NCBI GenBank assembly: GCA_019022495.1
Contig: JAFEKR010000003.1
Coordinates: 1,860,001 to 1,924,000, forward strand
Source: Epichloe hybrida
Taxonomy: Eukaryota; Ascomycota; Sordariomycetes; Hypocreales; Clavicipitaceae
DNA: 64,000 nucleotides
Direction of reading: 5' to 3'
Position numbers and translations under genes: made by a program. Shown piece after piece: positions 33,540-43,019 of the stretch (its first letter is position 1; each line of letters starts with the position of its first letter). Below the pieces are notes generated by a model, which saw only the letters and a program-made list of their open reading frames with translations, made no database searches and was not told where the DNA came from.

Positions 33540-35332
33540 AGGAGATATATAATATAATAATAAACTAAGTTAATTTTAGAAAACTTATTTACTTATAAAG
33601 ACTCTTACATATATCTAAGATACTAATATATTATAGTTTACTATTACTACTTAAAGGGAATAATTATTATCTAAGTCTTTATCTAAATTAATAAAAGAGT
33701 TTATATAAGTATATACTACCTCTATTTAAAGTTAGTACTTTACTAATATAGCTATAGCATATTTACCTAGTAAGAGTTATAGTATAAAGAGTTATCCACT
33801 AGGGATATAACCTAGGTTCTAGATAGTGTAAGTAAGGTTAGTATATAGAGTATATATAGGCAGAGGTATAACTAGAGTATAAGGGGGTGGATAGTAAGTA
33901 AGGATAGTAATCCTAGTAAGATAAGGAATATTATTTCTAGCTAGAGATTAGCTAGCTCTAGGGTTTCTAAGGGCATATTTAGGAGGAAAACTAGCTAACT
34001 TTAACTTAGAGGGAAAATAAGTAAGCTACTAGTAATAATAGGAAGGGGAGTTATTACCTAACTTAGTAATTTAATAATAGTATTAGTTCTTACTATAATA
34101 ATAAGGGGTAAGCGCTTAGATAAAGGTAGTAGACTATTCGCGTATTTCTTTACGCATAGTATTTAGGCTACTAATAACCTATTAGTTTTACTAGAATAAA
34201 ATACTAGTAACTTATTATATAAACTATACTATACTATAACTAGCTAAAGGGCTAGCGCTAATAAAGGGGATAATATTAAGGCTAGTTATATTTATTATAA
34301 GGGTATTTATAGCTAGAGATACCCTAAGAGCTAAGCGTATAAAAGCTAGGTTAAATTACGCCTAGCTAAGGAAAGCGTTCTAGTAACTAATAAGATAGTA
34401 GTATCTTTATAATAAAATAAGTATCTTTTTCTTTATAGTTATAGTCTTAGGGACTCTAGGCTTAATAATATATATACCTATAGTAATTTTAGCCTTAAGA
34501 TCCTTAAGGGCGCGTTAAAGTTATAGGTTAGTAAATAGAAGCCTAGTATACTATATATAAGTAATATAATACTACTAATAAGGAGGATATAACTCCTTAC
34601 TTTAGGGCAAATAATAGTTTAAGACACTAGTAGTAAAAGCCTATTTAATATAAGGACTATAAGGACACTAGACTAATTTAAGTATAGTATACTATTTATT
34701 ATTAGAGTTTCCCTCTATAAGGTACTTACTAATAAAATAGGATATTAGCGTAGTAGGAGTAGCTACTCCTATAGCTACTAGAGCTATAGAAGTAAGGGTA
34801 TTAGTTTAGCATTAAGGTATTTTAGTAAAGAAAATAATTATTTAAAAGGAGAAAACTAATAGAATAATAAGGAAGGTATAATAGAATTATAATAATAAAG
34901 GGATAGTATTATATAAAAGGGAAAGTAAGATAAGTATAAGCTAAAGTAAGATATTTATAGTAAAAGTTATACCTATATTAGGTATACTATAAATAGGTAA
35001 GGGTAAGGTAATTATTTATAATAAATAACCTATTAGCAAGGCAAATGTGTTATATATAATAGGTAAGGGTAGGGTAATTATTTATAATAAATAACCTATT
35101 AGTAAGGCAAACATATTACACACACTACAAAATAACACCTAGAAGTAAGGGGGGGTTACTATAATAGATAATAAGGTAACGGGGTAAGTGCTTATTAAAT
35201 ACTTTATAGATAGCTATTAGTAAGGGTAGTTTTTATTATAATAACTAAGGGCATATATAACGTAAGTGTTACATATATTGCTAGGGGTTAATATAGAGGG
35301 GAGTTTATTAATAATAAGTAAGTAAAGGCATA
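33540..35332. other. Unassigned 1.8-kb segment between chromodomain and 3' LTR
   Basis: No family recognised in either strand through the RIP damage. Near its right end, 34991-35056 and 35058-35123 are a tandem pair of about 66-bp units, each containing an inverted ATTATTTATAATAAAT core. It may be an extra ORF or long 3' leader of the retrotransposon. Confidence 0.55.
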
Positions 35333-35465
35333 TATAAGGGCTTAGGCTTTGCCTAAGCATTATTTATATAGTAATTAGAGAGGGGAGTAGTAAAAGCAGT
35401 TAGGGTAAGGAAAGGAGGCTTATATAAGTAGCTAAGGGGGTATAAGAGGCACTACTAGGGATAGC

Positions 35466-35473
35466 CTCTTACC
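35466..35473. repeat. 8-bp target-site duplication of the inner element, left (CTCTTACC)
   Basis: Identical to 37348-37355. The uninterrupted target is preserved in the 5' LTR as CCTCTTACCCTTTC. Confidence 0.9.
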
Positions 35474-37347
35474 TAGAGTATTGCACTAAAACGTGTAGTG
35501 TAGTGTAGTATTTGTAGTGTAGTGTAGTATTTGTAGTGTAGTGTAGTAACTACACTACAAACTACATTACACTACAAACTACACTAACTATAAGGAAAAA
35601 AAAACTACACTACACTAACTACAAAAAAAAAACTACAATACATTACACTACAAATTTTTTTTCCTAAACTACACTAACTACAAACACTACAAATGTAGTA
35701 TTAGACTTTTTATTAGTTATTAGTATTTATAAGGTTAAAAGAATACTAGTTATATAAAAGCTTTTATTATTACCTATTTTATTAAATTAGTTATAGAATT
35801 TATAATATTATATTATTTTTATAATTTTATTATAACTAAGTAAGGTTATATATAATATTATACTTTTTTAATAATACTATTTAACTTAATACTTTATTTC
35901 CCTAATATAACTTAAAGAAAAACCTTTTTATTATATTATTTACTATTTCTATAAATTATTTTATATTTCTATAAATTATTATTATTACTTATTTTAAAAA
36001 AACTATGAAAAGAACTACTAGTAAACTTAATATAAGTAGCTTATTATATCTTATTATAGCTTATAATAGCTTATAATAGCTTATAATAGCTTATAATAGC
36101 TTATAATACTAATATTACTAGTATTACTAAGATTACTAAGATTACTAAGATTACTAAGATTACTTATAATATTATTAGTGTTAAAGTTTAATAATAAATA
36201 AATAATAAATAAATAACTTAAATATAAATACTAGTAATTATAAGTAAATTACTATAGTAAAAGCTATAGTTTTTAATAACTTAGTATTCTAAGGTTTTTA
36301 AAAATATTAATATTATAAAAATGTTTTCTCTTTTATGTTTTTTTAAAATAATAATAAAAGTGAATATAAATAGTAATTATAGTAATTATAGTAATTATAG
36401 TAATAATAGTAATTAAGGTTATAAAAGTTATTAAAGCTTTTATAATAAGTATAGTATATTATATAAAACTAAGTCCTAGTATTATTTTTAAAAACAAGTT
36501 AAACTTATTTTTTATAGCTTATTTAAGCTATATAGGGTAATTAAAATAATACTATTAGTTATCTATTAATAAATTATAAATATTAGTCTATTATATTCTT
36601 TCTTTATATATTATTATAATAAGATATATAAAGTTACTATATATAACTTCTTAAAGCTTTAGAATTATAAAGCTTAAAGTAATATTTAATTAGTTTAAAT
36701 AGTAAATAAATAGTTTAAGCTTTTTTAAAGTTCTTATTATATAACTAATAATATATTAATACTAAGTATATACTTTATTAACTTCTTATTATTTATTTAG
36801 ATTTATTAACTAATTATATTATATTTAGTTTAGGGTATTTTTAATTAAAATAATAATAATAAATTATAGAAATAGTAAATAATTAGTAGTAATAGTAAAT
36901 AAAAGAATAATTTAGTTTTTCTTAAAGTTATATTAGTAAAATAAAGTAATAAGTATAATAGTATTATTAAAAAGGTATAATATTATAAATAACCCTAGTT
37001 ATAGTAAAATTCTTAAAAAAAGGTAAATATTATAAATTCTATAACTAATTAAGTAAAATAGGTAATAATAAAAGCTTCTATATAACTAGCTTTCTTTTAA
37101 TCCTTATAATAACATTATATAATAAAAAGGCCCACTTTTTTTTACTAACACTACATTGTAGTTTTTGTAGTTAGTGTAGTTAGTAACTACACTAACTACA
37201 CTACACTATAAGTAAAAAAAAAACTACAATATACTACACTATAAAAAAAAAAAACTACAATATATTAACTACAAGAAAAAAAAAACTACATTACAAATAC
37301 AAGTTTTTCCTAAAAACTACACTAACTACACTACAAACAATACTTTG
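35474..37347. mobile_element. Inner hAT-like element with long inverted arms (1,874 bp)
   Basis: The left end is TAGAGTATTG; the right end, on the minus strand, is CAAAGTATTG. Both are one RIP-type change from CAGAGTATTG. It is flanked by an exact 8-bp duplication inside the 3' LTR. Arms of about 0.5 kb (35474 to about 36010 and about 36830 to 37347) are inverted copies of each other; for example TATATAAAAGCTTTTATTAT on the left matches TATATAGAAGCTTTTATTAT from the right. The short middle holds tandem repeats: AGCTTATAAT (about 36050-36105), ACTAAGATT (about 36126-36166) and AGTAATTAT (about 36378-36413). No coding capacity is seen. It resembles a foldback or giant MITE mobilised by a hAT transposase elsewhere. 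Confidence 0.85.
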
Positions 37348-37436
37348 CTCTTACCCTTTCTCCTTTCTCCTTAAGTCTCTTAATACTATATTAACGCCCT
37401 ATTGTAGTAGCCTAGGGGCTAGTCCATAACACTAAT

Positions 37437-37598
37437 AGCTAATAAATTTATAAGCTATTATAAGCTATTATAAGCTATTATAAGCTATTTACTATAAATA
37501 CTACAAAATACTACAAAATACTACATGTAGTGTAGTGTAGTGAAAAAATTTCCTTGTAGTGTAGTATGTAGTGTAGTGTAGTGTAGTGCAAAGCTCTG
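37437..37598. repeat. Right remnant of the outer hAT-like element
   Basis: Contains four copies of the 10-mer TTATAAGCTA (about 37451-37491), the reverse complement of the AGCTTATAAT array in the inner element. TGTAG arrays follow, then the terminus CAAAGCTCTG. Confidence 0.8.
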
Positions 37599-37606
37599 GC
37601 GATCGG
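37599..37606. repeat. 8-bp target-site duplication, right copy (GCGATCGG)
   Basis: Exact match to 27118-27125. Confidence 0.9.
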
Positions 37607-38412
37607 TCGGCGGCGACGGCAAGTTCGGGATCCACCCAGCGGGCAGCCTTTGCCTAATTGGGATTCTGATCTTGGTCCACGGCCTTGTGTGTAGTACGGA
37701 GCTTGCTCTGTGCGGAAAAGCAAGAGAAAATTACGCAAAACTCGTTTGTTGAGAACAAGCGAGATTTAATTTACAGAGTATCCGGCCGGGGAAAGGTGGC
37801 TCGTTCAAAAGCGCGTTGTTGTCCTGAGCCTCCTCCAGTGGGCCCTGCACGGGGCTGGGTCTTTACTTACCGAAGAAAGCATTGTTGGCGAAAAGGACGA
37901 AAAAGATGACTTGTGTACGAGTTGGGAATGAAAACAGTGTGTACTCCGTACATGTAGCGCGGGAAATCTCGAACTGGAATGGCCTTCAAACGCAGCGTTG
38001 CTCTTGCAGCACGATGTGTACGGGATGAGGCGTTGGAAGAGAAGTAGTTGGGACTATTTGGTTGCAGTCATGGTCTTGGATGTCAATTGTGGACAGGGCT
38101 GGTCTTTGGCAATGATATTGACATTTATCTGTAGTAAAATCAGTTTTGCGTAACAATTGCCCTCTTGACAGCTGCCAGACTTGCTCAATCTCTACTTGTT
38201 GGCAGAATATCCCCGGGTCCCATGCAGGGTAGGCAGGCTACCTTGACCGGGGGGATGTTTTACTTGCCGCGATAACATAGGTCCAATGTACTTATCGACT
38301 TGCAGCTCCCCCATCCACCAACCGCCGCCACCCATCCGACCCCTCCAAGGTAACCAGACAAAATTGAAGCCATCAACTTGGACAAATCCCACTCACCATC
38401 CACCCCGTCAAA
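37607..38412. promoter_or_regulatory. Upstream region of RUB1
   Basis: 0.8 kb of normal composition between the transposon island and RUB1. Holds TACTCCGTA at 37942-37950. No gene recognised. Confidence 0.5.
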
Positions 38413-38869
38413 ATGTTGATCAAGTAAGAAAAGGAAAACCCCCCCCCCCCCCGAGTGAAAGCTTCATTCCCCCTCCTCAACAACCCGCTTAACCACCAAC
38501 CAACCAACCAACCAGAGTGCGAACCCTCACCGGCAAGGAGATCGAGCTCGACATCGAAAGCGACTACAAGGTGCGGCCCCAGCGATGTTCTGTCCCCAGA
38601 ACCAAATCCCCTCCGACCCGACTCTGACTATCCGCGAAACAGGTCTCCCAAATCAAGGAAAAGGTCGAAGAGAAGGAGGGCATCCCCCCCGTCCAGCAGC
38701 GCCTGATCCAGGGAGGAAAGCAAATGTAAGGATGCGAACGAGCGAGGGTTCCAACGACAAATTTCCACATACTAAGCTTCGTAGGACCGACGACAAGACT
38801 GCAGCGGACTACAACCTCGTCGCGGGCGATACGCTACATTTGGTGCTCGCCCTGAGAGGCGGGTTCTAG
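38413..38869 (+). CDS. RUB1: Ubiquitin-like modifier Rub1 / NEDD8
   Basis: Four exons (38413-38423, 38516-38570, 38643-38725, 38785-38869) encode 77 aa. The product begins [20 protein letters not shown], continues with [20 protein letters not shown], and ends LALRGGF, so one residue (Phe) is removed to expose Gly-Gly. It is closer to NEDD8 than ubiquitin ([22 protein letters not shown]). NEDD8 is conjugated to cullins by Uba3-Ula1 and Ubc12 and activates SCF-type ligases. The first exon is only 11 nt, so the gene is easily missed by ORF calling. Intron 1 (92 nt) has a C run and a CCAA tandem tract before CCAG. Confidence 0.96.
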
Positions 38870-39495
38870 ATGTGGTCATGAACGGGGGGGGAAGGAAAAA
38901 AATGAGAAAGCGATGCGACACGTTTCTTGTTCATCAAAAGCTGGGGAAAATCTTCTCCAAGTGAGAGTGAGCAGAATCAACACCATTTTGCACATGTACC
39001 ATTGTTATACATTTGTCGTTCGGGTAATCGGCATGGGGTTCTACAGCTACTGTGCTTGATGACCCCGCGCGCGTGAGTGCTACCACGGTTCGTCATCAGA
39101 CACAAAAAGCGGAGAGTTCACGGTTGTGAACCATTTAACTGAGTAGAGAAAGGAACTTCATCAGTTGCAGCAACTTTCGTTTGTTGTTTAACAAAGATTT
39201 CTGGTTTATTATTGTGACACGTTCTCGCGATCCGCTGAAATATCCAATCAAGACGCCATTCCAAGAGCATCCCAAATATTCGTACCTTTTTATTCGAGTA
39301 AATCCCGCTCATGAGGACTTCTATACCCTCTTGTAGCCCCCCCATTCATATCAATCCCATCCATTTCATAACGCCGTTGATATACATGAAAAAATTGCTG
39401 ATTGATCTTGTGGACCAGTCTCATTACCCTCCAATTGTGTAACTCAGAATTTGCGCCAATGTCGAGTTAATGATGGAAAGACGCAAGAATGACGA
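38870..39495. other. Convergent intergenic RUB1 / elongin A
   Basis: 626 bp of 3' flanks; no gene or repeat of note. Confidence 0.5.
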
Positions 39496-40746
39496 TTAAC
39501 CTGTTCGTTTCTTCGGCCTCCGCATAAAGATATCCACTGCTTTGCGTTTTCGCGGAACGCTCTCTGACGACGGCGGTAGTGGTAACGGTTCAGCAGCTGG
39601 AGGCGAAGAGGGCCCGCTGGTAGCTGTTGGCGGCGGTGATGTTTGAGTGCGAGGGAGATACTGTGCTGTTTTGGTAGGTTCAGACTCTCGTGTCGGTGTC
39701 GGTTTGGATGCTACTGTATTTAGCGGCGAAGGACTGCTAGATGGCGACGGTTTTGCTGTCACTTTCACACCCGAGCCTCTGAACTTGTTTGAAAGAAGTC
39801 CGGAGCCTCGTTTCGCCGGGCTGGATCCAGTCGATGGTCTCAAAGCTCGTGCCGTTGAGGGCGATGGCTGAGATGTACTCGGCTTCTTTGTCATGAGAGA
39901 ACTGGAGGGCGCTTGCATGACGGGTTTTCGAATGGGTCTAGGTGGCACTTTAGGCGTCTCGTCATCAAAAATGTCGTCCTCATCTTCCTCATCTGAATCA
40001 GATATAAAGGTGGCGCGCGCCTCGTGCTCTGCTACGGCAGATGATGGTTCTGGAGACAAGAGAGTGGACCGGTACCGAGGCTGAGTAGCGCGTCGGTATT
40101 CATCGACCATGGCTTCAGGTGCTTTGTGAAGTTGAGACTGCTTTGTCGGACCACGAATAGGTCTGGACAAGGCACCGTGAATCGTCGCAATCTCCTTGAC
40201 CTCACGACGGACTTTGCGCATAACACTTGCCCCATTGAAAGTCTTGGTTCGGCTTCCGGCATTAAAGGTCAAGGCGTTGGAGTGCGCATCTCGATGTCCG
40301 CTGTATAGCCTTTTGCCGCCCCCGAGCCTGATGGACTTGGGCAGAAGTTTCCGCTCTATGATTCGACTCGTGTTCTTCTCCTTGTCCTGTTTGAGGCCCG
40401 CCAGTGCATTCTTAAGCTTGGACTCACTCTCCTGGAGAGCCGTGTCGTGGTCCTTCTTGTACTTTTCCCATACTCGATGCCATTTATCAGGGCTCTGCGG
40501 CTTGTACGCCTTGGTCTTGTACTCCATGGGAAAATCCTTCTCGATGAGCTTGAGCCATATTTCACCAGTCTCGCCTTGGATCTGTGGTGAGCTTAATTCG
40601 ACTTGCCGCAGTTGATGCGCACTCTCGATCTTGAGGAGAATGTGACGCACAGCCTCGTAGGGTAGAAAGTCTCCTATACTTTGCAGCCCTTTGAGGTTCT
40701 TGACGCACGTGGCAGTAGCGAGGTCGAACAGGGATTTGACCGGCAT
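39496..40746 (-). CDS. ELA1: Elongin A (RNA polymerase II transcription factor SIII subunit A)
   Basis: A single exon of 416 codons. The N-terminal 120 residues carry the elongin-A homology region: SLFDLATATCVKNLKGLQSI, then LPYEAVRHILLKIESAHQLR (the BC/F-box-like elongin C-binding helix) and IWLKLIEKDFP. The remaining 300 residues are Ser/Pro/Lys-rich and disordered, with an acidic patch (DSDEEDEDDIFDDE) and a basic C-terminus (RPKKRTG) that could serve as nuclear localisation signal. In yeast, Ela1-Elc1-Cul3 ubiquitinates stalled RNA polymerase II. The upstream ATG chosen (MPVKSLFDL) matches the family start. Confidence 0.9.
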   Translation of the reverse strand: MPVKSLFDLATATCVKNLKGLQSIGDFLPYEAVRHILLKIESAHQLRQVELSSPQIQGETGEIWLKLIEKDFPMEYKTKAYKPQSPDKWHRVWEKYKKDHDTALQESESKLKNALAGLKQDKEKNTSRIIERKLLPKSIRLGGGKRLYSGHRDAHSNALTFNAGSRTKTFNGASVMRKVRREVKEIATIHGALSRPIRGPTKQSQLHKAPEAMVDEYRRATQPRYRSTLLSPEPSSAVAEHEARATFISDSDEEDEDDIFDDETPKVPPRPIRKPVMQAPSSSLMTKKPSTSQPSPSTARALRPSTGSSPAKRGSGLLSNKFRGSGVKVTAKPSPSSSPSPLNTVASKPTPTRESEPTKTAQYLPRTQTSPPPTATSGPSSPPAAEPLPLPPSSESVPRKRKAVDIFMRRPKKRTG

Positions 40747-41354
40747 TTTCGAGGTGCCTTTTGAATCTTGCTTGAGGATACGAGATTATCGATTATGATG
40801 GTATCGCGATTCGTGAGGATCGTAAAGCATTGAGCAGAGGTGGTGGCAGCAGTTTGCGTGGTCATGCTTGATAGCGGGAGGAAGAAGGGAGAGAGAAAAA
40901 GAGAAGTTCAACGAGGGTGTGGAGGAGATGTTGTATTGATGCAGGACATGGGTCAACAGGACATGAGTCAAAGAGGCGCACGACAGATGCAGCCCCAAAG
41001 CTTGTGCTGCAGGATGGACCGGGCAATTGCTATTTTTGATGGGTTGATGGGTTGATGGGTGACTGGCGGAGGAGGCCATTAGTAGATGTGACAAATTGCT
41101 GGCCAGTCAGTACATACGGTTTATTATAATAGCTTTATTAGCGCATCCATCTGGGGGAGCAAGGCAGGCTAGGGGCTGCACGGGGCGGGGCTGCATGGGC
41201 CTGCATAGGCCTGAATGTGGTCTGTGCTGTGACGGACCTCGCAGGGAGGGAGGCCTTCGTCGCGCCTCGCCGTCAACAAGGTCAAATCTCTGCCTGCCAC
41301 CATCCTCATCGGCCCCGACTTGTGCTCGCTCCCTCGCAGCGCGCAAATCCAATC
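40747..41354. promoter_or_regulatory. Divergent promoter ELA1 / TFG2
   Basis: 608 bp between divergent transcription genes, with small direct repeats (GGGTTGATGGGTTGATGGGT near 41040). No other defined element. Confidence 0.5.
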
Positions 41355-42643
41355 ATGGCCGACCCAGTGTCTATCAAGGCCGATCCGGAGCCGGAGGAGG
41401 AGAAGATCATGCCGCCAGCCATGCCCATGGACGAAGACGATATGTTCGAGGATGCCGGCGATCTCGAGTTCTACGACAGAACGGCCCCCGGCAACAGTTT
41501 AGAAACGCTCTACCTCGCGCGCGTCCCAAAATACATGTGGGATTCTTGGATGAAGCTCGTGGAGCGGTTGGGAGACGATGAGGAGGTTCAGATCGGCACG
41601 CTGCGAACTTGGAACGAGCCGCAGCCCGATGCGACCGTCGAGGGAGGCACCAGAGATGTGACCAAACTTCGCATGCTCTTGAACTCGAATTGTCCGGAGC
41701 ATCAGACGCTCCCCCGCGAGTACGACCTCGAGATTCTGGACAGGGATGTCAAGAACCACTTCATCTTCAGCGAGGAGGACTTGCCCAGCTACAAGGCCAA
41801 GAACAAGGCGCGCGCCGAGGCCGCTGCCTCCGGAATCCCCCAATCATTGTTGCGGCAGAGGCAAAATCAGGGAGCAGAGAGGACTCCGCGAACATTTGAC
41901 AGAAGGAGCAGATTTCAGCCATACTATCGCAAAGCGATCCCGAGTTAGTTGGGCTTCTCATGGAACCGGACCTCGTCAAAGGCTCATATCATAGTTGGTT
42001 GTGCTAACGAGAGAAACAACGGGCAGAGCGAACAAAGATTTTTGGTAAGATTCACTACGATGTGCGCGTGGAGCCCCGAAACATTCAAGAGGAAGAGCGT
42101 CTACTCGCCAAGCAGATGTTTGATGCCGAGAACTCCAAGACGAAGCTGCAGATCATCAGTCGGAACAGCGCATCATCAATCATCAATCCTGGTGCTACTG
42201 GCTCGGCCACTTGGGGCGGAAACTTCATCGTGAGTTTGGCTCCTGTCGTCTTACCTTCTCTCCATGGCCAGTCTTCAGTTTGCACATACTAAACAAGGAC
42301 GTAGAAAAACGCGGCACCCACGGTCAAAGCGAAAAAGGGAGAGATTTTCAAGGCGGCCCGTATCCCAAAGAACCAGCTGCTGGATCTCATTTTCGATTGT
42401 TTCCGTCAGTATCAGTACTGGTCTATGAAGGCCTTGCGACAGAAGCTGCAGCAGCCCGATTCCTATCTCCGCCAGGTACTCGAAGAAGTTGCCGTCTTAC
42501 ACAAGAGTGGCCGCTTCGCAAATCACTATGGGTTGAATGACGCCTACAAGGACAAGGCTGGCAGCGAGGCCAAGGAGGAAGCTGCGGAAGCTGCAGATGA
42601 TGGCGATGACGACGAAAACGAGGAAATGGAGGACGTCTTATAG
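41355..42643 (+). CDS. TFG2: TFIIF beta subunit (Tfg2 / RAP30)
   Basis: Three exons (41355-41943, 42027-42229, 42305-42643) encode 376 aa. The N-terminal dimerisation barrel shows LYLARVPKYMWDSWMKL and EVQIGTLRTWN. The central part has IFGKIHYDVRVEPRN. The C-terminal winged helix is GEIFKAARIPKNQLLDLIFD, then YWSMKALRQKLQQPDSYLRQ and VAVLHKSGRFANHYGL, followed by an acidic tail. TFIIF recruits RNA polymerase II to the promoter and stabilises the open complex. Introns have GTTAGT...GCTAAC...GCAG and GTGAGT...ACTAAAC...GTAG borders. Confidence 0.95.
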
Positions 42644-43019
42644 GCGTGTGTGGAGAGGAAGCAACCCATATTCCAGACCTCATTCTAGATTGTAATTTTC
42701 TTGGGACTGCGATGGGTGATGAAGCGGGCGTGCAGTTTCTGGGCGTTTCTGGCGTTTTATGTGTAAGAACAGGCCCCCAGAAGGGGGGTGCCTTGTAAAG
42801 GGAAACATACCCTGATTAGAACAGGCCCAAAAGAGGTCTAGACTATATAATATGCTCGTCTTGTATTACGAACGTGTCAGTGAATCACCGTGGCGGAAGT
42901 TGTCGTGGTTTAATTCCTGATCATGGGAGACGTGATTGGAGAGGATGGGGACCCAACCCATCCCATCCCAGCAGCGCGATGACGACGTCGGTGGCTCAAC
43001 AACTCTTGACATTCACACA
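42644..43019. other. Intergenic TFG2 / HAD phosphatase
   Basis: 376 bp; two partly similar segments mention ACAGGCCC near 42768 and 42822. No gene. Confidence 0.45.

Larger units (their letters stand above)
28346..37431 (+). mobile_element. RIP-degraded Ty3/gypsy LTR retrotransposon (chromovirus)
   Basis: About 7.2 kb without the nested insertion. It has 217-bp LTRs and a CTAAT duplication. Conceptual translation of the plus strand, though full of stops, shows the order reverse transcriptase (31.0-31.4 kb, with VYLDNILVY at 31099 where the second catalytic Asp has become Asn), RNase H (about 31.65-31.85 kb, KELLAIILCLKAWL, then DYKNLEYF), integrase HHCC zinc region (about 32.27-32.42 kb, CHDLLVAGHLGYN), integrase core (about 32.45-33.1 kb), and a chromodomain-like stretch (about 33.33-33.53 kb, GKRYNILIK near its middle). 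That order, with an integrase-end chromodomain, defines chromoviruses. Gag should occupy about 28.9-29.9 kb but is not readable. No ORF over 60 codons survives, so it is immobile. Confidence 0.88.
35333..37431 (+). repeat. 3' LTR, split by the inner element
   Basis: The left part is 35333-35473 and the right part resumes at 37348 (first 8 bp are the duplicated target CTCTTACC). Together they match the 5' LTR end to end and finish CCATAACA before the CTAAT duplication. Confidence 0.88.
27126..37598. mobile_element. Outer hAT-like element (non-autonomous), split by a retrotransposon
   Basis: The termini are inverted: CAGAGCTTTACA at the left, and the right end read on the minus strand gives CAGAGCTTTGCA (11 of 12 identical). 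They are bracketed by an exact 8-bp duplication. An 8-bp duplication with CAGAG-type ends is the mark of the hAT superfamily, of which Restless in Tolypocladium is a fungal example. Removing the nested DNA leaves about 1.38 kb (27126-28345 plus 37437-37598), too short and AT-rich for a transposase, so it is non-autonomous or a decayed remnant. Both ends have arrays of TGTAG/CTACA pentanucleotides, and 27211-27246 forms a 17-bp perfect hairpin. The interior carries a roughly 97-bp tandem repeat. Confidence 0.85.

Noticed and set aside
27126..37598. AT-rich island as centromere, mitochondrial insertion or Starship-type giant element
   Set aside because: The island has exact transposon termini and target duplications, readable chromovirus domains, no mitochondrial genes and no tyrosine-recombinase captain or cargo genes.
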